64,000 nucleotides of DNA from Bromus sterilis (taxonomy: Eukaryota; Streptophyta; Magnoliopsida; Poales; Poaceae). Shown here in pieces: positions 48,007 through 58,665 of this stretch. The notes beneath the pieces were generated by a model, which worked only from the letters and a program-made list of their open reading frames with translations, was not told where the DNA came from and made no database searches. The translations under genes and the position numbers were made by a program. The DNA lies in contig OX465595.1 of the NCBI GenBank assembly GCA_950022295.1, positions 430,088,270 to 430,152,269 on the forward strand, written 5' to 3'. Numbering within the stretch: position 1 is the first letter of the stretch; every line of letters starts with the position of its first letter.

Positions 48007-48763
48007 GCTATGTTATCTTCAATTTGTATTCCGACTGCCCGCTTGTAAGACATATTTTTAATTCTGTCGACACCTACTGGGTGTGACTTCGGATGTAATG
48101 ACCTTATTCGGCCTTGGGCCTGTTACTTTTGATGCAATCCGATTGCTTGTTTTTTACTTTTGCATATGCGATCAACTTTGCGTCTTTGTCGGTTTCCTTT
48201 ATCGGCTGCACTTGGGGATGTCTGCTGTGTCGACCTTGCTGCCGTCATGCGGTCTGCAATCGGATCAACAGTAGACATCCAGCCAAGGTTCGATAAGTTT
48301 TCATTTTTTACACGACAAGATTTTTACCGCAAAGGATTCTGCAATAGCAGGCGCCGATTGCTCGCTACAAGGTCCGATGTCCTGATTTGCGGCGCAATCG
48401 GTGCCTTTGTCCTGTCGACTGTGCCCTTGGTGGCCTCTTTCGAATTGTTTCCCGGGGATTTGTACTACCGACTGCCTCAATCGTCACCCTTCTCAATGCC
48501 ACAAACCTTTTAGTGATTTGCGCTCGAGCTAAGTATTCGATTGAAGGCCAGCCTGCAATCCCCGTGCCTCGATGGCTTATTTACTTGACCTCGCGGTCGG
48601 CCAGTCCCCGGGTGTGCTACGCACATCTCGGGTATGACTGAGCGTTGCCGATTGAGGCTAGCTCTTCGAATGAAATTACACAAAAGTACTCGAATGCTCA
48701 TTTTCAGAGACATGATAACTTTTACTGATTGTTTGCCGAATGTCTTACATAAATTTCTGCCGC
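48007..48763. other. Spacer between the antisense gene and integrase
   Basis: The 3' ends of two convergent transcription units face each other here. No ORF is supported. Many CCGATTG/CAATCGG and CCGACTG words occur. Confidence 0.5.
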
Positions 48764-50465
48764 TCAACTATAGAACGGACACAACAACTCGGCGTTCCAC
48801 GGCCGCTCCGTCTCTGCTCCTGACGTGTCCTTGTGCCGAGTGCCCTTGGTGCAGTCGATCAGATAATAGGAGTTGTTCTTGAGCGCCCTGCTGACAATAA
48901 ATGGCCCTTCCCATGGTGAGGATAACTTGTGCTGCCCCTTTGACTTCTGGATTCGGCGTAGCACCATGTCTCCCTCTCGGAAAGCGAGGGGACGAATCTT
49001 CTTGCTGTGGTAGTGCCTCAACTTCTGCTGGTAGACTGCTGACCTAGACAAGGCCAACAGACAAGCTTCTTCTTTGAGGTCGATGCCGTCTTCTCTTGCC
49101 AATCTTGCTTCTTCTTCTGTGTACAGGGCGTGCCGAGGTGAATCAAACTCAATGTCGGAAGGGATGACTGCTTCTGAGCCATACACCAGGAAGAAAGGAG
49201 TGAATCCAGTGGACCTGTTTGGGGTGGTCCTCAAGCTGAACAGTACTGCTGGAAGTTCGTCGATCCATGCTCCGGGTGCCCTCTCAAGTGGCTCTACCAA
49301 TCTGGGCCTGATACCCGATAGGATTAGTCCATTTGCCCTTTCGACTTGACCATTGGACTGTGGGTGTGCCACAGATGCTAGATCGAGCCGAATGCCTTGC
49401 TGAGACGCATATCGGGCCAGCGCCCCCTTTGCGAAGTTTGTGCCGTTGTCGGTGATGATGTTGTTAGGTACACCGTATCTGCATACGATGTCGGCCACAA
49501 ACCGAACCGCAGTCGGCCCATCCAACTTTTTGATTGGTCTTGCTTCAATCCACTTGGTAAACTTGTCGACTGCCACTAGGAGATGTGTCATGCCACTCCG
49601 AGCTCTCTTGAATGATCCGACCATGTCCAAACCCCAAACTGCAAACGGCCAAGCTATTGGGATGGTCTTCAGTGCCGATGCTGGCTGATGACTCTTTGCC
49701 TTGAATCGCTGACAACCCTTGCAGTGCTTCACCAGATTTTCAGCCGCTGCGAGTGCAGTTGGCCAGTAGAAACCATGTCGGAAAGCCTTGTTGGCGATTG
49801 CCTTTGCTGACGCGTGATGACCACATTCACCCTGATGGATGTCTCTGAGCATCTCCAGGCCTCTGTCCTCTTCAACACACCTCTGGAGGATACCAGTTGC
49901 ACTCCTGCGCATCAGCTCATTGTTGATTATTGTATACGCCCAAGATCTGCGGCTGATCTGCCTGGACTCTGCTAAATCTGGTGTGAGGATCCCATCTGTT
50001 AAGAAATCTCTAATCGGTTGTGCCCATGACGGCGCACTAACGACCACCATTACGGCCGCATGCTGAGGTGGGACTTCCTCTTGGATCTCGGCCTCTTGAT
50101 CACTGACCTCCTCGATCTCGGCCACTTGGACGTCTATCATTTCGACCTCTACTTCTGAACTGCCGACTGCGGCGTCTGGCACGCACTCGGCAGCCCCTGG
50201 TGCTGACTTCTCGTCTGGAGCTGGAGATTCATCATTGCACTCAGCAATTTCTGATGTCATTGGCTCTTCGGAGGTTGTGCCTTTTAGTGCGGCCTCCGCT
50301 TTCTTCCCTTTGATCTTATTCTCCTCTGCAGCCCCTGGCTCACAATCGGCAGCCCCTGGTGCTGTTGCCGAGACACCCTGGGCGCTGGACTGCTTCTTCA
50401 TGGTTGCAGGTTTGGCCGGTTGAACTTCTTTTGCCTTTCTGAGTTCTTCGAGATCGGTCTCCGAG
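48764..50465 (-). pseudogene. Tat integrase
   Basis: The frame has the zinc-binding His/Cys region (GECGHHASAK...CKGCQRFK), then the catalytic core with D in GLDMVGSF, D in IITDNGTNF and E in QSNGQVERANG, so the DDE triad is complete. A GPF-type motif (WEGPFIVSRAL) lies near the end, which is at TAG before 48764. Upstream there is an acidic/Ala-rich linker that begins after a frameshift at an A-run (minus-strand T-run) near 50466-50472, which separates it from RNase H. Integrase itself looks undamaged. Confidence 0.85.
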
Positions 50466-52365
50466 ATAAAAAAATGGACTCGGACTCTGGGGATGGAATG
50501 ATAGATGGCTTCTTGATATGCTCCAGAGATACGCCTGGTGGGATTGACTGCCTTGTGCACCCTAGCTTGGACAATGCATCTGCTGCTTCGTTGTTTGCTC
50601 TCGGCACATGATGGAACTCGCAACCTTCAAAATATCCGCTGATCTGCTGCACTAGGAATCGATAGCTTGCCATGTTAGCATCTTTTGCATCCCAGGTGCC
50701 CGAGCACTGCTGTACCACCAGGTCGGAATCACCAAAACACTCGATGTTCCGAATACCGATTTCCTTGGCAAGCTTGATACCATGCACAAGGGCTTCGTAC
50801 TCGGCGACATTGTTTGATGCTGCGAAGTGAATCTGAAGCACGTACTGCAACTGATCTCCTCTTGGGGAAGTGAGTACCACCCCAGCCCCTAGGCCATTCT
50901 TCATCTTGGAGCCATCAAAGTGCATTCGCCAGCAATCCGACATTGGGAGCTGCGGCATGTACTGAGTTTCAGCCCAGTCCACCAGGAAATCGGCCAATGC
51001 TTGCGACTTGATTGCCGTCCTAGGTTCATACTGGATGCCGTGACTGGCGACTTCAATTGCCCATTTTGCCACCCTTCCGGTTGCATCTTTTCTTCCCATG
51101 ATGTCGGCTAACGGAGCCGAGCTGACAACTGTGATCAGGTGAGCTTGAAAGTATGGCTTCAATCTCTTGGCTGCCATGTACACTCCATAGCACATCTTCT
51201 GATAGTGAGGGTAGTTCTGCTTGGATGCCGAGAGTACTTCGCTGATGTAGTACACTGGGCGCTGGATTTGCTGTGCCTTGTCCTTCTCGGGCCGCTCCAC
51301 CACCATGACTGCGCTGATCACCCGATTGGTTGCCGCAATGTATAACATCATTGGCTCCTTCTCAATCGGGGCAGCCAGGATTGGTGCCGTGGAGAGCATG
51401 CGCTTGAGTTCTCGGAATGCTTCGTTTGCTTGAGGGGTCCATGTGAACTTCTCAGTCTTCTTCATCAGCTGGTATAATGGGATTGCCTTTTCACCCAGCC
51501 GACTGAGGAATCGGCTGAGAGATGCAAGGCAACCGGTGAATTTCTGCACCTGCTTCAGGGTCTTGGGCTGCTCCATGCGCTCTATTGCAGCTATCTTTTC
51601 GGGGTTGCATTCGATTCCTCTCTCGGAAACGAGAAACCCCAACAGCTTGCCGGCTTGGACTCCAAACACACACTTCTCCGGGTTGAGCTTGATCTGATAA
51701 GTTCTCAAATTCGCGAATGTTTCTCTGAGATCATCTAGCAATGTGATCCCCTTTGCCGACTTCACCACCAAATCGTCCACGTATACATGGAGATTCCTGC
51801 CGAGTTGGGAGTGTGTGCACCTCTGAATCGTGCGCTGATAAGTGGCTCCTCCATTCTTCAGACCAAAAGGCATGGTGATATAACAATAGGCCCCAAAAGG
51901 GGTTATGAATGCAGTTTTGATCTGATCTTCCACAGCCAACTTGATCTGGTGATATCCAGCAGTAGCATCCAGAAAGGACAACAGCTCGTAGCCGGCCGTA
52001 GAATCAATCACTTGATCAATACGGGGCAGAGCAAACGGATCTTTCGGGCATGCTTTGTTCAGACAAGTATAATCTATACACATACGCCACGTCTTGTTCT
52101 TCTTCATGACGAGGACTGGATTCGCCAGCCACTCGGGGTAAAACACCTCCATGATGAAACCTGCCGCTTGCAGCTTCGCAATCTCTTCACCGATTGCTCT
52201 TCTCTTGTCCTCAAAAAAACGTCTCAGGGGTTGCTTGACCGGCTTCGAGCCTGGCCGAATGTGCAGCTTGTGCTCGGCGAGTTCTCTCGGAACACCAGGC
52301 ATGTCTTGTCGAGACCATGCAAAGATGTCCCGATTCTCACGGAGGAACTCGACGAGCTCGCTTTC
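50398..52365 (-). pseudogene. Tat reverse transcriptase and two RNase H domains
   Basis: RT motifs include WRMCIDYTCLNKACPKD, FLDATAGYHQI and the catalytic YVDDLVVKS near 51765-51790. The Gypsy RNase H region follows, in which the first Asp is replaced (MLYIAATNRVISAVM). A second RNase H starts MHFDGSKMKNGLGAGVVL with E in AEYEAL and D in FGDSDLVV, as expected for the Tat dual-RNase-H clade. A TAG at 52366-52368 separates it from protease, and a frameshift near 50466 separates it from integrase. Confidence 0.88.
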
Positions 52366-53082
52366 CTATTTATCGCTAAGTCCAGCTCCGACTACAACGA
52401 ACTTGGTTGAGTCGGAGGGATCTAGAGCGATCTTCTTGCTGTCCTTGGCCCACTGAAAAGCCGACTCCTCATCTACTCTCTTTGCTGGGCCAACCGGAAG
52501 TGGATTCTTGCTTTGTGCTTGCGCCATTGCAATGACTTTGCTGAGCTGGCGCTTCTCCGTCTCCACCACTAGGGATTCAGCCAAACTGCTGCCAGCGGAT
52601 GTGCACTCGAGGGACTTCCTGAAGTCTCCGGTGACTGTGATGACACCGTTTGGCCCCGGGATCTTCATCTTCAGGTATGTCTGCTGTGCATTGATCATGA
52701 ACTTGGCAAATGCTGGTAACCCCAATAGGGCATGGTAAGGACTGCTGAGGTCGGCCACCTCAAACCAAATCGGCTCTCTCCTGAAATTTTCTTCCGTGCC
52801 AAATATGACATCCAGCCGAATGCGACCCATGGGGGTGCAAGACAATCCAGGAACAATCCCATGGAATGTCGTCCGACTGCGCTCCAGGTCCCGCTCTGTG
52901 AGCCCTAGCTTAAGCATTGTATCTCTGTACAGAATGTTGATTGTGCTTCCTCCATCAACTAGCACTCGAGAAAACTTGCATGAAAATCTTGGTCCTGAAA
53001 CCAGAGCGTCCACACCAGCGGATAATTGCCTGGATTCGGCAAAATGGTGGGATGATCTGCTCTGTCCCAGGATATCGGACAT
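52366..53082 (-). pseudogene. Tat aspartic protease and linker
   Basis: VLVDGGSTINIL is the aspartic protease motif (D-G-G in place of D-S/T-G, usual in this clade), followed by LLGLPAFAKF. The frame ends at a TAG (52366-52368); sequence beyond continues in frame into RT, so the stop is a point change, plausibly CAG to TAG. The frame differs from gag by one base. Confidence 0.82.
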
Positions 53083-55442
53083 TCGGACCAGTGCACAAAT
53101 TGGGGAATCGGCGGCATAGTGGCATTGACTTCTTGGGCTTGGGCTCTCCGACTACCCTTGTCTGTGGATTCGCTGGTAAAAATCATGTAAGCCGCATCCT
53201 GCTGCGGGTACTGGTTCTGTTGCTGAGGTGGTCCTCTGTTCTGGGGTGGTGGTGGTAGTGGTGGTGGTGGTAAAGCTTCTCCCTTTGCAATCCTTCTCAC
53301 GAAGTCACACTGCCGAGTGGTGTGCGCAGACGGCCTCCCAGGCGTGCTATGAAATTTGCATGGTGCGTCCAACATATCCTCGAATGTGTATTTGGGCTTC
53401 ATCTGCCCTGGGGGTCTCACATTTGGTCTCATCTTCCGACTGCCTCCTGCAGCCGCTGGATCTTCCTCATTTTGAACAGCGGCCACCTGCCGACTGCCAT
53501 ACTGGGAATCGGGCTGCTCGTCCTTGCGCTTGCCGTTGTTCTGCTGGTTGTTGTTGTTGTTGTTGTTGCGATTGTTCTCTCTTCTTTCCTTCCGACTGAG
53601 GCCTTGGTTCCCTGTGTCCGACTGCGGAGCCCCTGGTGATTGGATCACACCTCCAACTCCGAGTTGGATAGGGTGCATCGCAGAATCGGACATAGCGAAC
53701 GCATTTGCCACCTTCATAAGCTCAGCGAGCGACGTGAAGTCTTTGCGGAGCAACTTGTGCTTCAACATTGAATCCGCCAGGCATCCATCAGTAAAATACT
53801 GAATGGCCTGGATCTCATGGACTCCTTCGCATGAATTCTTCAGCTTGATCCACCGAGATAGGTAATCTCGGAGGGGCTCGTCCTTGCCTTGCACACACAG
53901 AGCTAACTGCCGTGGGAGGTTGGGCCTCTCATACGTGCTTGTGAAGTTGTGAATGAACGCGGTCGTGAAATCCTCCCAGCAATTCACACTGTCCTTGGGC
54001 AAACTGTTCAACCACGTCCGCGCTGAGCCTTGCAGCATGAGAGGTGCGTAGCGGACTGCTACACGCCGATTGCCTCCTGCAATGCGGATTGCCGTCAGGT
54101 AGTCGGACAGCCAATCTTCCGGTTTCACCGAGCCATTGTACTTGGGAGTGTCTCTCGATAATGTGAAGCCTTTCGGGAATCTCTCCGTCCGAATGTGGTG
54201 ACCAAAACATGATGGGCCAGCTTCTCCTTCTTCATCTTCCTGAGCTTCCTTCTCCAGGAGCTCAATGCGATGCCTTGCGTCGTTCTGGCCGATTTGGCGA
54301 GGGCCAAGTCGGGTGCTGATTGCTGGTCTTGGCGCCGATTGCTGCGGCATGTCATGGCGCCTGCTGTTAACAGCTGGCTCTTCCATTCTTCTGCTTGCTG
54401 CTGGGGGTGGCCGATTGCTTCTGACCTTGCTGTCGTGCCGAGACGGTGTAGGTTGATGCCTGTTCTGGCGCGATGCATTCGGTTGCTGACTAGCTCCCGC
54501 ATTCGGCCTCACAGTTCCTCTTGATGCCTCTGGCTCAGCATTCTGATTGCCCATTGCCACAAGCCTCTGCTCTTTTGCGGCCGCTATCAGCTCACGCATT
54601 CGGCGCGACTGTTCGCGCCGCTCATCTCCTTCCAATTCTTCCAGCTCGAGCGCTATCTGCTCGGCGGCTCTCAAATTCTTGTCCGGGGTGCTATATGTTG
54701 GCCTCTGGATGAATGCCGACTGCGCTGTCTGCTCCGGTTGCACCGGCCTTCTCGGACGCTCCGGCTGCTCAGCTCCTGATAGCTGCTGGTGGACTGCTCT
54801 TCCTCGGCTTCTCAGGTCTTCCAGGACTGCGGGCTCAATCGGCCGGCGCGGTCCTGCGTGAGCTGCGTTGTACTCCCTTGTGATGGCTCCTAGCCGACGC
54901 TCTTCTGCCAACACTTGCTCAGCCCTGCGAGCCAGAGCGAGCCGTGCTGTTTCCAGCTCGGTGTGCACCTGCTCCGGATCACCATTCCGGTTCACAGGTG
55001 TGTATAACACATCCCGCAACGCGCTGGTGCCGATTCGCTCTGCCGCATCAGCTACTTCCTTGGCCTTCCTTGCTGCGCTTGCCGGATCACGGTTGGTCGA
55101 CGAAGATGCTCCCGCCATCATGACCGCGGCGTGCAGTCGGCCCTCCTCTCGGCCAGGTGCTGCGATGCAGCCCCTGGTCGAGAGCGGATCTGTAGCACAA
55201 GAGAAGATGCGGATGTCTCTGGGATATGCCTCAGGGAAGCTGCCAATGAAGAGACGATGACTTCCCACTTGCAGCAACACTCCGGGCGGCAAGGGTGCTC
55301 CAGCCCTGTACCGCGCCGAGTAGTCCACTACATAATCGATTGCCCCACGCCTCAGAATCAGGCCGGAGGCGTGGCTACCGCCGGATGCAGAGGAAAATCC
55401 CGTCCGGATCTTGACTCCAGTCGACGCCTCGGTCTGCCCCAT
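52959..55442 (-). pseudogene. Tat gag
   Basis: The likely start is the ATG at 55442-55440 (MGQTEASTGVK), which overlaps the primer site; the frame is also open into the LTR upstream. N-terminal half: Ala/Arg/Glu-rich, with long low-complexity stretches. The gag core is at about 54130-53680 (LMLQGSARTWLNSL, FIHNFTSTYERP, LRDYLSRWIKLKNSC). An Asn run (53545-53572) and a Pro run (53243-53275) follow. It ends out of frame with protease near 53020, consistent with a one-base indel. The zinc knuckle of other clades is absent; C..H..H..C (CKFHSTPGRPSAHTTRQC) occurs near 53360. Confidence 0.8.
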
Positions 55443-55453
55443 GGTGGGCGCCA
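55440..55453 (-). promoter_or_regulatory. Primer-binding site of the Tat element
   Basis: TGGCGCCCACCATG (minus) lies two bases inside the LTR. TGGCGCC is complementary to a tRNA 3' end of type GGCGCCA. I do not assign the tRNA. Confidence 0.65.
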
Positions 55454-55455
55454 AC

Positions 55456-56381
55456 TGTCGTCGATATGTGACGGCAGATGCCATGGGGATGGCTAAAGTG
55501 AGGGGAAGACACGAGGGAGAGAATGTCGATGGTGCCGGAATCGGGTTGGGCACAAGCACGGTGAAGACACCACGATGTACCCAGGTTCGGGGCTCTCCGG
55601 AGAGATAACACCCCTACTCTTGCTTGTCTCTTATATATCAATGAAGGAACTACAATAACTGCTCTTCTATCTTCTCAGGGGAAGGAGTAAACCGCCGCCG
55701 TGGGCAAGGTCCTCTCCTGCTTCCCTGAGGAGTGACTACGGGCAGTAAATGAACTGAAGGGGGAAGGAGTTAATGAGATCTCAGGTGTGGCGTCCCTCGC
55801 GCATGAGGGGTACCCTGGCTCTTATAGTGTGAGTCCAGGGTACTACGGTAACTTCAATGCCGAATGGGCCCAGCTGTCATCCTCTAATCGGCCTGGGCCC
55901 ACCGACTGCTCCTCTCCGGGTGATCCGGAGCCTACGAGCGGTGGCCCATGCTGCTACCTCGTAGAGCCTAGGAATGAACAGTGGAGCTAGGGGGTGCGGT
56001 CTTGTCGGCCTGTCCGCGGAATCGGCGGGGAGGTCGACACCGTATCTCCAGACAATCCTCGATGTGACCTGGCCTTCCTGCCACCCAGATATCTCGGGAT
56101 ATGGTATTTATGACCTCGTAATCATACCCCCGATTGGATGGTAGGTTGCTCCGATTGCGCCTGGACCGATTGGTGGTTCCTGGTAAGGTCGATTGCTCTG
56201 GGCAGTCGGCCTTCTGGGAATCAACCTCGGTCCAGCTGCAGACCAATCGGACGAATGCCTAATAAGGGAAGGGTGGGCCGATTGCGCCTGGGCCGACTGC
56301 TGGCATTTGGTATGGTCGATTGCCTTGGAGCAATCGGCCGTACCTCCGCCCAGCTCGGCCCAGCTGCGGCCCAATCGGCCC
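55456..56381 (-). repeat. 5' LTR of the Tat element, outer end missing
   Basis: It aligns with 41961-42882 with about a dozen differences. It stops after CCAATCGGCCC, about 65 bases before the expected outer end. The TATA site is at 55630-55637. The lost end removes the target duplication. Confidence 0.9.
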
Positions 56382-56390
56382 CGGTCACAC

Positions 56391-56614
56391 ACCGGTTCCC
56401 GGCGTACACCTGGCGGGATCTAGACTATCCCCACAGACCAACACTAGTCTTTCCTGCGCACCCGGGAACAACTTCCCGGACGGTCACCCATCCTCAAATC
56501 GCTCCAAGCCAAGCACGCTTAACTTTGGAGTTCTTTGGATCTGGACTCCCGAAAAAGAAGGTGCACCTTGTTGATATAAGTAGTCTTTCATTCCTACTAA
56601 GTCAAGATGTCACA
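56391..56614 (-). repeat. 5S-rDNA-derived (Cassandra-type) LTR, copy A
   Basis: The reverse strand carries the 5S rRNA internal promoter region (56471-56534), including AGTTAAGCGTGCTTGG and GGATGGGTGACC. LTRs with 5S-derived promoters are the hallmark of Cassandra TRIM elements. One end reads GATGTCACA. The other end differs from the canonical GTTACA form. Confidence 0.75.
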
Positions 56615-57079
56615 TACACCCCCACTAGCTCCCCCACAGCCCACCTGGCCGGCCTAGCCCACCTGGAGCGCCCCTGTCATCTTCCCCGGGCACGAGCACA
56701 CAGCTACGTGCCCGGCATGCCGCAGCTGTCGCCGTGGCCTCTCCCCGGCCCTCCCCTGCCTCCTTCTCGACGCCACGCACGCCAGGAGACGCCCCACGTC
56801 TCACTTTCCCCCTCCTCGCCCTCTGGTTCGTCCTCCCCGCGAAGAACAGCGAAGCACCGAAGCCCTAGCCGGCCATGGCTCTGCTCCGGCGTGGCCACTG
56901 AGCAAGCCGACGAGCCCCACCTTGTCCGTTCGACGCGCAACCGTCGACTCCGTCGAATCCCCCATTCAATCGAAGACGAAGAGCAACGCCGACGACGCCA
57001 GCTTCAACCTCCTCATCGCCGGAACCGCAAGTCGCCGTCGACGAATTCGCCGGCCACACAGCCTCTCCGGCCACAGCCA
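56615..57079. other. GC-rich insert between 5S-derived copies A and B
   Basis: 465 bases, GC-rich with gene-like composition on +. It resembles the GC-rich blocks of the giant LTRs in style, for example the GGAGACGCC word. No primer site or purine tract is visible, so A and B do not make a standard Cassandra element around it. Confidence 0.4.
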
Positions 57080-57323
57080 CCGGTTCCCGGCGTACGCCTG
57101 GCGGGATCTAGACTATCCCCACAGACCAACACTAGTCTTTCCTGCGCACTTTGTCCTCACTCGTGCGCACCTGGGAGCTACTTCCCAGTCGGTCACCCAT
57201 CCTCAAATTGCTCCAAGCCAAGCACGCTTAACTTTAGAGTTCTTTGAAGATGTGCTTCCGGAAAAGAAGGTGCACCTTGTTGATATGAGTAGTCTATCAT
57301 TCCTATTAAGCCAGGATGTCACA
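57080..57323 (-). repeat. 5S-rDNA-derived (Cassandra-type) LTR, copy B
   Basis: Same orientation as copy A. It shares the ACCGGTTCCCGGCGTAC edge and the GATGTCACATACACC edge with A. The 5S-like part is at 57181-57243. Confidence 0.75.
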
Positions 57324-57411
57324 TACACCCCCACTCAAAGGAACCGATGTCCTCATCGGCCCACAGGAACGTTCCCCCTTGGCACACGTCTGTGTGTCCA
57401 GTGCCGACATC

Positions 57412-57940
57412 TGTCGGGACCCGGGGTTAGCGTATGCAAGCCTCGCTACAACACAATCATATGGAGAGCCGAGAACCGTACCCACTTGTCTAAGCAGACA
57501 AGGCCAAGCACATAACGTTCTCGGAAAGCATCGAACGTGAGGGGCATCCCATCCAGGCCGGATGATCAACTGAAATGGGTCCTCATCGTCCGCACATAAG
57601 TCTAAATGATATGGGTGGTGAACTCCCATACTCATAGACAAGTCGCCTCAACCATACTATCGATTGTATTATAACCCTTACATAGACTTACTCTAGCCCG
57701 ATCACTTAGTCGGGGTCTAGGGCGGGCTCGATCATACATCAAAGTGTGCACGAGACAGAGTCTCGAACAATCGCATCGCGATGCCCCAAGCTGCGCACAT
57801 CTAAGGGCCACTTGGTGTATAAAAGACCGCCAGCCAGATCACAACTAAGGTCTCGAAAACCCATACTAAGACATGCATGTTATAAACATACACGCAACAC
57901 ACATGCCTTGTATGAACAGCAGGTATCATTGCAATTCTCT
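57412..57940 (-). repeat. Inverted fragment of the giant LTR 3' end
   Basis: It starts TGTCGGGACCCGGGG, the reverse complement of the giant LTR terminus, and continues for 529 bases, matching the last part of 27290-31366 in reverse. It lies between 5S-derived copies B and C, which are in opposite orientations. Confidence 0.85.
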
Positions 57941-57946
57941 GGTGTA

Positions 57947-58182
57947 TGTGACATCCTGGCTTAGTAGGAATGAAAGACTACTCATATCAACAAGGTGCAC
58001 CTTCTTTTCCGGGAGCCCAGATGCAAAGAACTCCAAAGTTAAGCGTGCTTGGCTTGGAGCAATTTGAGGATGGGTGACCGACCGGGAAGTTTCCCCCGGG
58101 TGCGCATGAGTGACGACAAAGTGCGTAGGAAAGACTAGTGTTGGTCTGTGGGGACAGTCTAGATCCCGGCCGGGGCGTTACA
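57947..58182 (+). repeat. 5S-rDNA-derived (Cassandra-type) LTR, copy C
   Basis: 236 bp, TGTGAC...GTTACA, with the 5S-like region on + at 58029-58090: box A (AGTTAAGCGTGCTTGG), GGATG and GGGTGACC are intact. It is the best preserved of the three and the only one with complete TG...CA termini. No target duplication is visible. Confidence 0.82.
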
Positions 58183-58665
58183 TCTGCTTCCACCCTACGC
58201 TGTACCTAGGCCCCATCCTTGCCCAAATGGATATTAGGGTCCACAGGCCTCCGTGTTTTCCGATGGTCATCTTCAGCTACCGGGATACACGGGTAACTTT
58301 TACGAGGACTACTATGGAGATGGAGATGAGTGAGACCGCATGTGGTCTTACTTAGTGAGGATGTAGTAGTATCTTAGTATATCGTACGCAAGGTGTTCTA
58401 AGTTCCAGAGGCTTAGATAAATAATGTATAGGAAGTCAGAGTGCCTCTGAAGGATGTATCATCTTCATCACGTTTGTATTAGCTTGGTGCTTGTACTAAA
58501 ACGATGTATGGTTTGTATGACAGCTTGTGAATATATGGCTTGTATGCTTTTATCACCATGTTGTCAAGATGATTACTTCCTTTGCTCTGTAATCCTTCCA
58601 GTACTTCAATACCTTGATTAGATTCTTCAAATCAACTATGTTTGACTTTGGTTTTCACCTTCAGG
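58183..58665 (+). other. 5' internal leader of the giant-LTR Gypsy
   Basis: A short acidic ORF end, GYTGNFYEDYYGDGDE, stops at TGA near 58330, preceded by an acceptor-like CATCTTCAG. The rest is T-rich and ends with TTTTCACCTTCAG|G directly before the gag ATG, a strong splice acceptor. The primer site expected after the 5' LTR is not present. Confidence 0.45.

Larger units (their letters stand above)
41961..56381 (-). mobile_element. Tat-clade Gypsy element with an antisense gene
   Basis: On the minus strand: 5' LTR (55456-56381, outer end missing), primer site, gag, protease, RT, RNase H, a second RNase H, integrase, a divergent region carrying a + strand gene, purine tract and 3' LTR (41961-42947). 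The second RNase H and the antisense gene fit the Tat clade (Grande/RIRE2 type). The LTRs show about a dozen differences by eye in 920 bases, so it is young: about half a million years at 1.3e-8 substitutions per site per year. It sits in the giant 5' LTR. Confidence 0.85.

Noticed and set aside
53545..53572. Microsatellite (GTT)n
   Set aside because: It encodes the Asn run of the Tat gag on the minus strand and needs no separate entry.
56471..56534. True 5S rRNA gene
   Set aside because: Only about 60 bases around the internal promoter match 5S; the rest of the gene is absent and LTR-like termini flank it.
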